From: Leptoclinus maculatus
Taxonomy: Eukaryota; Chordata; Actinopteri; Perciformes; Stichaeidae
DNA: 64,000 nt
Assembly: GCA_032191485.1 (NCBI GenBank)
Contig: JAVDOI010000008.1
Coordinates: 21,523,049-21,587,048 of the forward strand
Reading direction: 5' to 3'
Program-made: the position numbers and the translations under genes
Shown here: in pieces, positions 1-11,329 of the stretch
Numbering within the stretch: the stretch's first letter is position 1
Layout: the number at the start of each line of letters is the position of its first letter
The notes under the pieces: generated by a model
Told to the model about the DNA's origin: nothing
The model's input: the letters and a program-made list of their open reading frames with translations, nothing else
Databases searched by the model: none

Positions 1-1451
1 AGCAATCGCCACACAATCCCCATTTCTCCAGACCATCATTCTTACTTTGTAAAAGAAAACAGATACATGAATACGCGCATGACGGGATGCTTCGTCATTA
101 ACGGACAATGCATATAGTCAAAATCATTGTAATTAACACAATGACAAGAACAAACTCACATATATTTATATGACAACAAAGCATGACAAATCAATCCAGC
201 AACACTGCGGCGCTAAAACACGTATTCCGCCGCACACTAAATAAAGAGCACGGGCCATTCAAATATTATTCACATCAGAGGGAACAATATTAATCATATC
301 ATAAAAACGACACCATAGACAAATTAACATAGTAGTAACACTACTGCAGATGTAAAAACACAAAAGCAGTTCACTTCCCAAAGCTGGTGCTCACTATTTA
401 AAGAGAAAGTCCATCCTCCTTTCTTTGATTACAAAGAGTTTAATGACGCGGTTGTACAGAACATCGGTGCGGTTCAGTTCCAGCCAGAGGTCCTCCTGCG
501 AACGTGTTCGTTGATCCACTCGGGTCTCAGCAAAAGTTTTCAAAAGCACCGTAGCTTGTAAGTATCCTGTCGTACTATGGTGTCTTGTTGCTGCCTTGGT
601 TAGCCAACTCAGGTTAGCAAATCCAGCATAGCTCCAAACACCAAGACGCTCAGTCGCAAATAAAATGCATTCTTAGCCATAAAATGTGAAACGCTTCTCC
701 GACGCTGTCAGCCAGGAATACCGTTTGTACAAATCCTTTTCCTGGCTGGGTCAGGGCTGCTAGCTCTGGGGTTGGCCGACCCTTTCTTACGATGTCCAGT
801 ATGTCTGGAAATGTCCTTCTTGAGAAATTCGTTTCTCCTCCTCCTTTAGCCATTGAGTGTTAAAAACACAAAGCTACACCAAGCAAAACGCTAAAAATGT
901 CATGTCAATGTCATAACTTCTTACATATATTTCAACTTGAACTCTTACTAGTACTAAGTTCTGCAAGCTAGCTTCAGCTTCACAACAGTCACGCTAGCCC
1001 ACTGTACCAATCACACCACACGTTAATACTGAGCTGCACGTTAATGCTGACGTACTTGTAGGCCACCTAGACAGCTCTGGCACGTCAAAGAATACCCCCA
1101 ACATGTCAAACTAAAAATCTGATTGGTTGAAGACTATGACAATCAACAATATCGTCCCCATTAACTTAAACTGCAAAGGCTTCCTAGCGGGCCTCGGGCC
1201 TCTCTTCTTACATAGAGACACAGAGGTGAAATCTGATTGGATAAAAGCTCTCCTTAAAACAAGCTGCAGGCTGGAAGTAGAGCAACTGAGGAAGACAGTA
1301 GTGCAATAAGAAAACAAGTTAATGGGAAAAATAATAAGAATACATGTAGTGTATTTTTGAAAAATTATTAAATTATAAAATAGTAATAATGATTTGTGAT
1401 TCTGTTTAGGCCAGCAGAGAAGGCTTTGCTGGCCCTGACGGCCCACCACTG
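1..1451 (-). mobile_element. Internally deleted hAT transposon (ZMYM1-like family), cut by window edge
   Basis: The terminus at 1440-1451 (complement CAGTGGTGGGCC) matches the ends of the hAT copies at 7.5, 11.8 and 51.7 kb. On the minus strand the order is terminus, an N-terminal transposase piece (853-650), then a jump to a C-terminal piece near 545-400 that ends in a KERRMDF-type tail, then the 3' region running off the window. Most of the transposase, including the catalytic core, is missing, so the copy is non-autonomous. The family is the fish 'zinc finger MYM-type protein 1-like' hAT group, recognised from its protein motifs. The left end and the target duplication lie outside the window. 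Confidence 0.75.
650..853 (-). pseudogene. N-terminal hAT transposase fragment
   Basis: It opens with MAKGGGETNFSRRTF, the start typical of the fish ZMYM1-like hAT proteins, followed by a GRPTPELAALTQPGKGF stretch. A frameshift after that breaks the TTF-type zinc-finger region (YPWLT...) that remains recognisable in the related copy at 42.9-43.2 kb. Only about 67 residues remain of a protein that is normally several hundred long. It is not a functional gene. Confidence 0.6.
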
Positions 1452-1984
1452 GGACATATATATTGTCAGTTTTCAACACAACACCATCTACCTTTTTTTG
1501 GCTTTTCCTTCCCTTCAATCTCTCTTTCTGTTATTTCAACGTGTGTGACAATTTTTTGCAATTTTAACATTGCTTGGCGCCTTTGCTCTTCACTAGCCCT
1601 CTAAACCTAGGCATTAGCATCTTGAAAAAGTAAACTTTATGCTTTTTTCTCATCTGTCCTTTACTATGTACACACACATAGAAGCACACACACACAATCT
1701 CACACACCAGACAAAACAAAATGATTTCCTGAAGTGATTACACCTCCAGTGGAGATAATTCCCTTCCGTGTCATTATGTATTCGATAAACAACACGGATG
1801 ACAAGATGAAGAGACCATTTTGCTGTTATTGGGTTGCTATTATTAAATTTTTTTCATTCTGTACTAGTCAAAAGCTGAGCAGTGGGTGGGATTGTCGGCC
1901 GGAGTTCATGGATCAAGCTGATTCTTTCTTTAGCGAAAGTGCCGTGAAAGCTGAGGAACGGTCTAAAGTTTTTATCAAAATTAG
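1452..1984. other. No gene seen
   Basis: AT-rich sequence between a hAT terminus and a SINE-like repeat. It has short CA-rich tracts near 1670-1710. I see no coding or RNA feature. Confidence 0.5.
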
Positions 1985-2210
1985 TTATGGCAGTAAGCCC
2001 GCCCAAAAGCATACTTTGCTTAATGGTCTATTTTACTTTAAAATGGACCATAATTTACTAAATGAACATCATGCTGTATTGAAGAAGACTTAAAACTAGC
2101 GATTGAGACCATGAACTCATGTTTACAATGTTTACTGAGGTAATAAATCAAGAGAGAAGTAGAGTCATTTTCTCATAGACTTCCATGCAATCAAACATCT
2201 TTTTGCAATG
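1985..2210 (+). repeat. SINE/MITE-like interspersed repeat, partial copy A
   Basis: It shares long near-identical blocks with 32.58-32.76 kb (same strand) and with 21.28-21.47 and 30.83-30.91 kb (opposite strand). Examples are 'atggaccat...', 'gaagaagactt' and 'catgtttacaatgtttactg'. Four copies in one window show a dispersed family. I cannot assign a class, because no A/B box or clear terminal repeats are visible in this partial copy. Confidence 0.6.
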
Positions 2211-2237
2211 GATAATAAAGGCTAAACTGCCGCGGCA

Positions 2238-2272
2238 CCCCCCCCCCCCCCCACACACACACAGCTGCCGCG
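2238..2272. repeat. Poly-C / CA simple repeat next to a GC palindrome
   Basis: About 15 C are followed by an (AC)n tract, then the 14-bp palindrome GCTGCCGCGGCAGC just downstream. Confidence 0.8.
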
Positions 2273-2667
2273 GCAGCTGAGCTCTCAACTGGAAGTGCCT
2301 CCACTAGCTGCCGCTGACACATGTTGAGCTACTACGCTGCGTTCACAGCGGTGTGTGGAAGTAAGAAACGTCAGATATTAAAGTGTAGTAGTTGAACGGC
2401 CCAATATGGCATAGTTTATTGCTCTTTTACTGTGATTCGTGCCAAGTAGAGGCTAAAACAGCTTGCTAAACATAACTTTGTCACTAGCGTAATTTATTTT
2501 ACTTCCAATCACGTGAATATGGTGTATATAAAGTGTTGAATCATAATTGTCGCGGTGCCCACGTTACCTGAAGGCAACGTGGTTGAGGACGGTCCTCTGC
2601 CTTCTTTGTTATGCTGCCACTCATGGTGACACGCCCCTCTCAGTTGATACCACGCCCCCCACGTTAG

Positions 2668-2912
2668 ATCAGGGTCAAAAGTCTGAACTGAAAAAAAAAA
2701 CCTGAACTGAAAAAAAAACCTGAACTTGAAGAAAAAAAAACTGAACTTGAAAAAAAGATTTGAAACCCAAAAAAAAAAGATTTGAATCTGAAAATATATT
2801 CAACCCAAAAAAACTTTTTAATACATTGCTGTATTTTTCAATGTTCAAGACCACAATTTGAGCTTTCAGGTTCAAATCTTTTTTTCAAATGAACAAAACT
2901 TTTGACCTGGAT
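2668..2912. repeat. Small inverted-repeat element with degenerate tandem core
   Basis: The ends are inverted relatives: 'ATCAGGGTCAAAAGT' on the left and 'ACTTTTGACCTGGAT' on the right. The left interior is a degenerate tandem of 'CTGAACT(T)G' plus A-runs (about 2683-2770). It looks like a foldback MITE of about 245 bp. I could not place a target duplication. Confidence 0.5.
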
Positions 2913-4052
2913 TTAGCTCCATAACATTCTGTTTTATCCCTTCAATTAGCCTTTTTGGATTTTCATGCCCCTCTCTCTCCTTTTGCTTTAGAAGTAAGGA
3001 GGCAATCAATGGAATGCTGGGGGAATTCATGATTGTGACATGGCTGCGATTTTATCTGAAAGCACAGTAAAATCTGAGTACTACTTCACTTTCTGCTTTG
3101 AATTTCTGGAATGAGAAATTAGTCAAAGCTTGTATCAAAGATGGCGATGAGGGGACAGAGTAGTTTAAAATCTTCTTTTATTGGATTTAATGAAGAATCC
3201 TTGATTATTCTGAAAACACTGAGACGCTTTGCGATTGACAAGAAAAGAGGAATCGGAGGGGTTTGGTTAAGAGCTTGGTATAATTATTAGAATCATCTTC
3301 AGTCTGTGGCCTGGCAGGTGTTCTCAAACACAGATCACAGAGTAGTTCCTTCATTTTAATTATAATGATGAGAAAATATTCCTTTTGGTATGAGTTTCAT
3401 AACTGTCCAATTACAAAGGAGGAACCAAACATCTTCAAGTTGAAGGGCAAGATACTCTTTCAAATGAGCTGTTAGATGTGGGAACAAAGGTGACACTACT
3501 CATCAAGGAGAAAATACAGGTGCATTACAAATGAAGGACTCCAAATGCTACACTGGACGGGAGGTCGTTCTATCCAAAGCATTCAGCAGGATGACTACCT
3601 CTGGGATTATAATACATTTAAATTAATTTCACTTTTGTCTTTCCGCAGGTGACGCGTCAAGCAAACATTCTTGCCAGGCTCTAAGAGACCAGCTGACAGG
3701 ATTCGTTCGAACATAGTTCAAAAGACCATCAATCCAGACTGCCACACTGCAATCTCACTTGGCAATAACTGACTTTCTCTAAGCCCTGGACAAACTCACC
3801 GTCTGAAGAAGCACCAACAGAAAAAATTGCCTGCATGTCCCTTGTGCAAACAGCTAAAGAGAGGCAGATGGCTGTAGATAATGACTGAGCTGTGTCAAAA
3901 CTCCTAACCCCCCACTCCCCAGTTGTATATAGGACGCGCAGTGGGTGAAAAGGACATTTTGTGATGAGATGCAGATAGTAGTCTTTTGCCACCATTCCTG
4001 GATGTTTGATTAATCACACTGTACCAGCTGACAACACCACCACCCCCATTTT
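2913..4052. other. Upstream region of mc2r; no coding exon seen
   Basis: There is no recognisable coding sequence. A pyrimidine-rich 'ctttccgcag' acceptor-like site ends near 3648 and could precede a 5' untranslated exon of mc2r, but nothing else supports it. A TATA-like 'tatata' sits near 3924. Confidence 0.3.
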
Positions 4053-4068
4053 AGGTCATTGCTGGTCA
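4053..4068 (+). promoter_or_regulatory. DR4-like nuclear-receptor half-site pair upstream of mc2r
   Basis: AGGTCA and TGGTCA lie in direct repeat with a 4-nt spacer, about 205 bp before the mc2r ATG. Mammalian MC2R promoters are known to use SF-1, which binds AGGTCA-type half-sites. That this pair is functional here is inference only. Confidence 0.25.
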
Positions 4069-4272
4069 CATAACTCTGCTGAAGATTAAAGGCAAAAATT
4101 AAAAATGTAGATACTCTGATAGCCTACTGTAGGCTAACCTTGACGCAATCCAACACTGAAGATAATACTTCTCAAACGATTCTTCATATGTTGAGAACAT
4201 AGCATTAATATTAATGTCTAGGAAGCTGTAGTTTCCATGTTGATTACCTTCTAACTAAATCTAGTCAGAACT

Positions 4273-4625
4273 ATGAACACTACCACGGCGAATCAGTCGG
4301 ACTGCCCCGAGGTGAAGGTCCCTGTCCCTCTCTTCTTCACCATCGGTGTGGTAAGCCTGGCCGAGAACCTGCTGGTCGTGGTGGCCGTCATACGGAACAG
4401 GAACCTCCACTCGCCCATGTACTGCTTCATCTGTAGCCTGGCGGCCTTCAACACCATCGCCAGCCTCACCAAGACCTGGGAGAACCTGATGATCATGTTT
4501 GCCAACGTGGGACACCTGGAGAAGAAAGGTCCCTCTGAGACGAACCTGGACGACGTGATGGACTCCCTGCTGTGTATGTCGTTTGTGGGCTCCATTTTCA
4601 GTTTCCTGGCTATTGCTGCAGACCG
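4273..4625 (+). CDS. mc2r: mc2r coding exon 1
   Basis: Encodes the N-terminus through TM3, ending in GAC CG of the DRY motif. The donor is GTATGT at 4626. The start is the first in-frame ATG; it gives the short N-terminal tail expected for MC2R. Confidence 0.93.
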
Positions 4626-7448
4626 GTATGTATGTAACACAGACATGTTTTACATTTACAGTGTTTCTAAACCATTTATACCTTTAACAGTGTGAGGGAT
4701 AGATTTGAATGTGATGGTATGAATTTATTTCAAGCACAGTAATCCACCAGAATCCCCATATCAGAGCTATCATGATGCTAAAAGCTATTTGGTTCCATTT
4801 CAAATAAAAGGTAAAAAAATGGCTTCAGTGACTTTAAATGAAACCAGAACCATGGTGGGTATGCTGTGCTGGCTGTTTTGAACTGATTCTCTGTGGATTG
4901 TGGACCCTATAACCAATTATCCTCTGCTCATATTCAAAGCAACATGTCTCACTAACTAGGACTCTGGGGAGAATTTTTTGAAAAGTCTTGAACTCTGGGC
5001 TCTAACTCATAGATCCACAGCTTATTAAAAGACCCACTGCTGAATTTTTCCGAATGCTTTACCCCAAGTCATGAACATTTCCCATTACTGCCATGGTTAC
5101 CACTTTTAACACCTTCTCGCTTCAGGTCATGTCAGCATGGTATGACAGCATGAAGTTACTCAAAACGTGGCTTTCATCCATCACAGTGAAAATTTCACTT
5201 AAATATGTATAAATATTAGTGCTGGGCAACGATTACAATTTTTAATCGCGATTAATCGCATGATTTTTTTGTGATTAATGGCATTGTTATGCGCAAAATT
5301 CAATAATGAATTCAAAAGTAGTGTATTGCGCACTTTTATTTTAAAAGTACTGCTATATGAACAAAAGTGCAATAACATTTGGTTTGCAAACACTTTAAAC
5401 AAATAAGGTTATTTTTAACAGCAGTATTCCCTTTACACAGTAGCAGTTAAAATACAGTTATAATGATTCTGATAATAGATATTCAGCCGATGTTCACAAC
5501 TTTATTTTCATGTGTGTAATAGATGCAATTTGAAATATACACCTTGAAAACTGCAAACCTATCTACGTCATGTTTTTTTCTTTTTTTTAATGTTTGTTAA
5601 ATTCTCAGTAGCGATGACTAAATGATATGCTTATTATACATATTCCAAAGAAAAACACTCTAAAAAAATAATTTAAATGAATCATTTCTTTTTTGCTTTT
5701 TTTGGTATTTTGGTCACACATATGCAACGCTGATTACCGTAATATGGGTGGTTATAAATGTACGTTGGTATGTAGAGGGTGATAAGAAGCAGTACAAGAG
5801 GGACTTAGGACCCAGGGGAATGTAGGTGAAGGAAACAGAAAGAGACGGAAGAGACGCCACACAAATAGCTGTTCACCACTCGCTGCCCGGTTCTTGTGTT
5901 AAAAATGTCCGCTTAATAATAAAAAAAAAACTGCGTTAACGCACGATAAAATAATTGTCGGCGTTAATTAATTAATGCGTTAACGCGATATTAACGCGTT
6001 AACTTGCCCAGCCCTAATAAATATATATATATATTTCTTTTTTTTTTAAATAAAAAAAACACTTTATAGTTGCTTATTATGTTCGTCCACAGTTTGGTGC
6101 TAGGTAGAAAGTGTGAAAGGATTTTCTCTTTGCTTTGTTGACAAAGCCGGGCGTGCTTTTAGTGCACGTTCGTGCATGTGAGCATGACCTCACATGCACG
6201 AACCAAGACACATTCAAATACTTTACCAGCCATGTACAAGATGTTTTAGTTTTTTTGTGTTCAACTTATTTTGGTGCCCCTCAGGTAAACACTGTTAGCT
6301 TTGTCTGCACTGTTTCTGTAGTTTGCACCTAGCGCTGTTTGCAACTAGCGCTGTTTGCACCGTTAGCTGCAAACCACCGGCTCAGCCATCGCTATGTTGA
6401 GTACTGTTGATAAGCAATACATATGCTTGCAATCTCGTAGCACCTTTAAACATGGTAAATATGTATCTTTATATGTATATATGGATGTAAGTACGAATGG
6501 ATGTATGAATTTAATGTAATGTAAATTAAAAAATATATTTTTTTTACTGCTACTCCATACATATCTGCTCTGTAAATCTTTTTTTTAGAAACTATTCAAT
6601 TCAATTTAATTCAATTTCCGTCTACGTAAATGGAGACCTTATTTCGATACAGCCAATCAAATCTTGCATAAAGCGTGATAACATAGGCAGAGCAGTATAC
6701 AGTATATGCCACATATAAATAAAGAGGGAGTAAAACGGACATCCCCATTCAAATCAATGTATCAGGATGGCCAGAGTGGCGGCCATTTTTATGAGTACCG
6801 TTGCAAAAAGCGTAGCTGGCTACTTTTATAAAAACTTCTGTATAAACTTACTTTCAGATGATAAAACTATTTGTTTTCACTTCCAGTTACATCACCATCT
6901 TCCACGCCCTTCGCTACCACAACATTATGACGATGCGACGCACAAAGGCCATCTTGGGTGTCATCTGGACAACATGCGGGGTGTCTGCCGTGCTCATGGT
7001 GAGGTTCTTCGCTTCCAAGTTCATCATGATCTGCTTTGTTGTCTTCTTTGTTGTCTCCCTGGCAATTATCTGCTTCCTCTACGTCTACATGTTCATGCTG
7101 GCACGCATCCATGCCAGGAACATCGCGGCTCTGCCCGCCGGCGGCGGCGGGGGAAAGTGCCGGCGTCACCGGCAGTGGGGCAGCGGCATGAGAGGGGCCC
7201 TGACTCTCACCATCCTGTTTGGGGTGTTCGTGGTGTGCTGGGCGCCGTTTTTCCTCCACCTCATTATCATCATGGTTTGCCCCGCCAACCCGTACTGTGA
7301 ATGTTACCGCTCGCTGTTCCAGCTGCATGTGGTGCTGCTGATGAGCCACGCCTTCATCGATCCAGCCATCTATGCCTTCCGCAGCGCCGAGCTCAGACAC
7401 ACCTTCAGGAAGATGCTGCTTTGTTCAGACTGGAAGAGGTGCTCATAG
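4273..7448 (+). CDS. mc2r: Melanocortin-2 receptor (ACTH receptor), two coding exons
   Basis: Class A GPCR that binds ACTH at the plasma membrane of steroidogenic cells and signals through Gs/cAMP; the family needs MRAP for surface expression. Joining 4273-4625 to 6887-7448 gives 304 residues, close to the usual length of about 300. Visible features are N-glycosylation sequons at N2 and N7, TM1 about 17-40, the TM2 acidic residue E70, TM3 aspartates D93 and D97 (melanocortin ligand pocket), DRY at 117-119, CWAPFF at 235-240 in TM6 and DPAIYAF at 276-282. The intron splits the DRY Arg codon (CG|T, phase 2) with GT-AG ends. Intracellular loop 3 has a run of five Gly (203-207) followed by a basic patch. 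No coding defect is seen. It is convergent with mc5r. Identity to MC2R rather than other MCRs rests on the short N-terminus, the TIASLTKTWENL TM2 and the YITIFHALRY loop. Confidence 0.95.
5217..6016. mobile_element. Non-autonomous hAT MITE inside the mc2r intron, perfect 8-bp TSD
   Basis: The inverted ends TAGTGCTGGGCAA and TTGCCCAGCCCTA enclose 800 bp. The 8 bases on each side (5209-5216 and 6017-6024) are both ATAAATAT, a perfect 8-bp target duplication typical of hAT elements. Near each end are AATCGCGATTAATCGC-type and GCGTTAACGCG-type palindromic tracts. It has no coding capacity. It is a widespread fish repeat type, recognised by pattern. Confidence 0.85.
6168..6203. repeat. Perfect 15-bp inverted repeat (hairpin) in the mc2r intron
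   Basis: The arms GTTCGTGCATGTGAG (6168-6182) and CTCACATGCACGAAC (6189-6203) are exact reverse complements around a 6-nt loop. The transcript could form a strong stem. The stem is shorter than that of typical microRNA precursors. Confidence 0.7.
6887..7448 (+). CDS. mc2r: mc2r coding exon 2
   Basis: The acceptor TTCCAG ends at 6886. The first base completes the DRY Arg codon. The exon encodes ICL2 through the C-terminus (TM4-TM7) and stops with TAG at 7446-7448. Confidence 0.93.
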
Positions 7449-7522
7449 ACAAGATCTATTGACTTTTATTTCAACATTTGATTTAGTGCATAGTTACCCT
7501 TTACCTGCAGACAACAATACAC

Positions 7523-8458
7523 CAGTGGTGGGCCATCAGGGCCAGCAAAGCCTTCTGTGCTGGTCTAGACAGAATTATAAAGTTATAGCTATTTTATAAT
7601 TTAACTATTTTTCATAAATACACTACATGTATTAGAAATATTTTTTCCCATTAGCTTATTATCTCATTGCATAGCTACTGTCTTCCTCAGTTGCGCTACT
7701 TCCAGTGCAACTTGTTTTAAGTAGAGCGTTTATCAGATTTCGCCCCTATGCTGTCTCGAAATAAAGAAATCTGTGAATCCTTTTGCAGTTTAAGTAAATG
7801 GGGACGATATTGTTGATTGTCATAGTCTTCAACCAATCAGATCTTTAGTTACACATACGTGATTGGTCAGTGGGCTAGCGGTGACAATCCCAATATCTAC
7901 TGCCTCTGTTGAGCGGACATTTTCAGCCCTCAAACGCATTAAAACGTATTCAAGAAATACAACTGGGGAGGCTCGACAGTCATCACTGACGTACATGGCT
8001 ATCGAGAAGGACTTCTTACTGGAACTGAACCGCAACCACAACCGCGGTATTAAACTCTTTGTAATCAAAGAAAGGAGGATGGTCTTTGTCTTTAAATAGT
8101 GAACAGCAGCTTTGGTAAGTGAACTGCTTTTGTTTTAACATCTGCAGTAGCGTTACTACTGTGTTAATTTTTATGATATGGTTAAGGTTGTTACCTTCTG
8201 ATGTGAATAATATTTGAATGGTGGTCGTGAGTGTGTGGCGGAATGCAGTTTTTAGTGCCGCAGTTTTGCAGGAATGTGCAGAGGCCTGTTGAATTGTGTT
8301 ATTTGGGTTTTAGGTTATTCTACCTGCTTTGTTGTCATATAAATAACAAATAAATAATATAACCCGTAGCTGTGGTGTCATAATGAGGTTATTAGGAGGT
8401 GATTCAACTGTAGTAGGACAACACTGAAGGCCCAGGTAAAATGCACGGCCCGTCACTG
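7523..8458 (+). mobile_element. Short hAT copy (ZMYM1-like family) with perfect 8-bp TSD, in the mc2r 3' flank
   Basis: The ends are CAGTGGTGGGCC and GGCCCGTCACTG. The flanking octamers 7515-7522 and 8459-8466 are both CAATACAC. The 936-bp copy retains only a C-terminal transposase scrap, so it cannot move by itself. It starts 75 bp after the mc2r stop codon and supplies an AATAAA-containing stretch near 8345-8360. I saw no AATAAA between the stop codon and the insertion. Confidence 0.9.
7883..8098 (+). pseudogene. hAT C-terminal dimerisation-domain fragment
   Basis: The motif ISTASVERTFSALKRIKT is diagnostic of the hATC dimerisation domain, followed by IEKDFLLELNR and a KERRM tail with a stop codon. 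About 75 residues remain; the N-terminal and catalytic parts are absent. It is a relic of the mobile element, not a host gene. Confidence 0.75.
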
Positions 8459-8466
8459 CAATACAC

Positions 8467-11329
8467 ACACCTGCACTGCCAAATGAACAGCTGTGGGTGG
8501 TCAAGGATGTCCTGCAGCAAAAAGGTTCACACAAGGTCACATTTTCCCACTTGGTATTTGAAGACGCCTAAATCAAGGCTACTGCCACCAGAACATTTAG
8601 TTTCCCTTGAGTTTGAATGACATGTAATTTGTGTTTCCATGCACCTCGGTTATGACTAGAAAGGATCCCTTTTGTGAAAATATGATGTCATGTTTTCGGG
8701 CTGGGAAGGGATCGGAGTTCGGAAATTAAGGTCTAGCGTAAGTTCAGACAGGAAGACTATACTCTTGTATGCTTAAGCCCGTAGTTTATTTCTCATACAT
8801 CTGCCAATCAATCCTCAGGCATGCTCACTCATTATTTAGCTGTTTAGCTGGTCTCCTTTATCTAATAGCACAGCGACACAATTACATCGTTAGCCTATCA
8901 TCCTGTTGCTGTCTCTTTTAAATATGATTGTCTCTCCACCTTCAGTACGTTTATGCTGCTGTTACGCACCCCTCCACCTCCCCATCTCTGCCCAATCTTC
9001 GCAGATCCATCGGCTTCATCATCTCATCATTCTATCAGCCTCATCAGCCAACACCAGTGTCTGGATTTATCTTGCTGCTGCTCAGGGCAGACGCCCCTCG
9101 ATTACAAATCTCCCCAAGAGTAGAGTCCAAGCGCCAAAGACTCTGTCAAGACATTATCAACACATATCATCTGTTAATAATAAACTATTATCTTTTATTT
9201 ATCTGACTTGTCTCTCCTGATTGAAATGGCTGCAAGGCTGCCTGCTGAATGTAAACATGCGAACAAAAGAGGGATCCTTTCTATAGCCATAACCATGCAT
9301 CTCTGAGTGTTTCTCTGTGGGTTTTTTTTTTTTTCATTTGATAACTTGCCATCTTTTTTCTGCCTCGCTGGCTGTCTCACCTTCCACCCCTCACCCCATC
9401 ATCCGTCTCTCTCAGGACTTGGATGCAATCTAGTTCCCCCCCCACCCAAAAAATGATCACGTAGGAACATTGCTCAGAACCTATTATACTCAAAGGACGT
9501 TATTTATTCACATGGATCATTCATAACCTTGTGACTTTCATTATTCACAGGACCACGGTTTACCACAGCTCCTGGTGCAAACAATAATGTGGAAACAGCT
9601 CACCACTTTACCTTTTTGCTTTTATTGCAGACTCGCATAAATAAAAAATAAATAATTTGAAGCAACGTGACCGACACTGGCATCAGCAGCTCACATTTAT
9701 ATCTTTACCATAACTAACATTAACAATGTCCACACAACTGTTAATATGGTCTCACTGTACATAAACCTAGGGCTGATCATGGGATTAGCATGTGGGCTTC
9801 AACCCTGTCCAGTGTCACATCACATTCAGTGTTTTTGCTGCTGTTTCTGTGGGAATGAGAACTGTACTTCACAATCAACAACAATAAATCACTTTGCATA
9901 ATTCCACAGATATGTCATGTTGGAGGTGGATGTACAATGAGCAAAATGAAAATCACTGTTTTTCTCCAATAAATAAACCTGTAGGGAAAAGAATATCATT
10001 GCGTTTTAATAAAAGCAGTTTCCATGTGTGCATATTCATATGCTCTTGTTTTGATCTCACAATTGCGCAGGACTTACAATAAGCATGTATGGAAGCAACG
10101 TTAAGGCAATTTACAACACAAAACATCCTTTTAATACTGTTTTCATCATGTTTTTTCCAAAAATGTCTCTTGTCTCGCTGTCTATGTGCATTCAAAAAAT
10201 ATCATGGATCAGTCTAAGACACAAATAATACAAATTGTTTTTTTTTTGTTTTTTTTGGTAATAAATATTACAATGTAACACTGGGAAACAAATGCTTAGA
10301 ATCTACCACTAAGAAATTATGCAGAACAGCAATTTCAGGCAGATGGTTGCATTCTGTGATAAAGTTCTCTCAAGCTTTTCAGTTGGGAGGTAGGCGCCAC
10401 TGACACACACTTACAGAGAGCACTGTAAAGAGGTATGTACATTCATTTTTACATTTCAAGTGTAAACTTATGACATCTTGACATAGTTTATTACAGACCA
10501 TTGGCAGGGATGCAGTAAGAATTGTCATACATCAGTGTGCACATTGACAGAATAGAGCAGCTATAATTAATATGAAAATACAGACAAGAGAGTGACTCCT
10601 TATTCAAACCATAGCAGAAACGTCTGTGCAACTGAGCGTTGGCAGATTTCAGGAAGCTGTTCATTAACTATCCCACTAATGCAGCAGCAGGGTGGGAGGA
10701 GGGGGGTGGGGGGTTTAGGCATACCGCAGTGGCAGAAAATTGGCTGTTGTCTGGCAATGCCATCCAAAAGTTATTTTCTTTTCCCCAGTTACAGATAACA
10801 AACAAGCAGTGGCGAAATGTCAGGGCCTTCAAGGTATTCAGAGAAAGCCCTGGAATCCTCAGATAAAAAAAAAAAAGTATCTGAATAATTCTATAAATAA
10901 AATAAAATATAAAATTATGCTGACTTGTTTGTGTTGTTTTCTGTCTGTGCTTTGTGCATTCAAGTGGTTTTGTGTTGGAAAATAAAATGCAACCAATCAC
11001 ATATTTTCTCTTGTCTCTGGGGAGAAAATTCACCATCCAGGGTATTTTATGTCCTTGATAGAATGCCCTGACAATTCAACGTAATGAGAGCGTACGTTTG
11101 GATTGACAATTTGATCAACCAATCATATTTGGATTAGTAGCCAATGGGTGTATTCTTTCAGAATCTTCACCGCTCCAGGTTTTTCTAGAAGACCCGCTCA
11201 CGACACCTAGTTTAGTGCTAATTAGCGATTGATAGCCGACGCCGAAAATGGCAACAGGTGGAGATAATATTGACCTTTTGCCCTTTTCAAGATGACCATT
11301 TAGTGAAAAGATGGACATTGTTCAAAAAG
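8467..11329. other. Intergenic spacer, no gene seen
   Basis: No exon or RNA gene is recognised. A G-rich run at 10690-10719 (four or more tracts of 3+ G) could form a G-quadruplex. There are homopolymer tracts near 9330 and 10238. The spacer separates the 3' ends of two convergent receptor genes. Confidence 0.5.

Noticed and set aside
6767..7400. Long frames in other phases and antisense over mc2r exon 2, and similarly over mc5r exon 4 (15381-15668)
   Set aside because: These are shadows of the GC-rich receptor exons.
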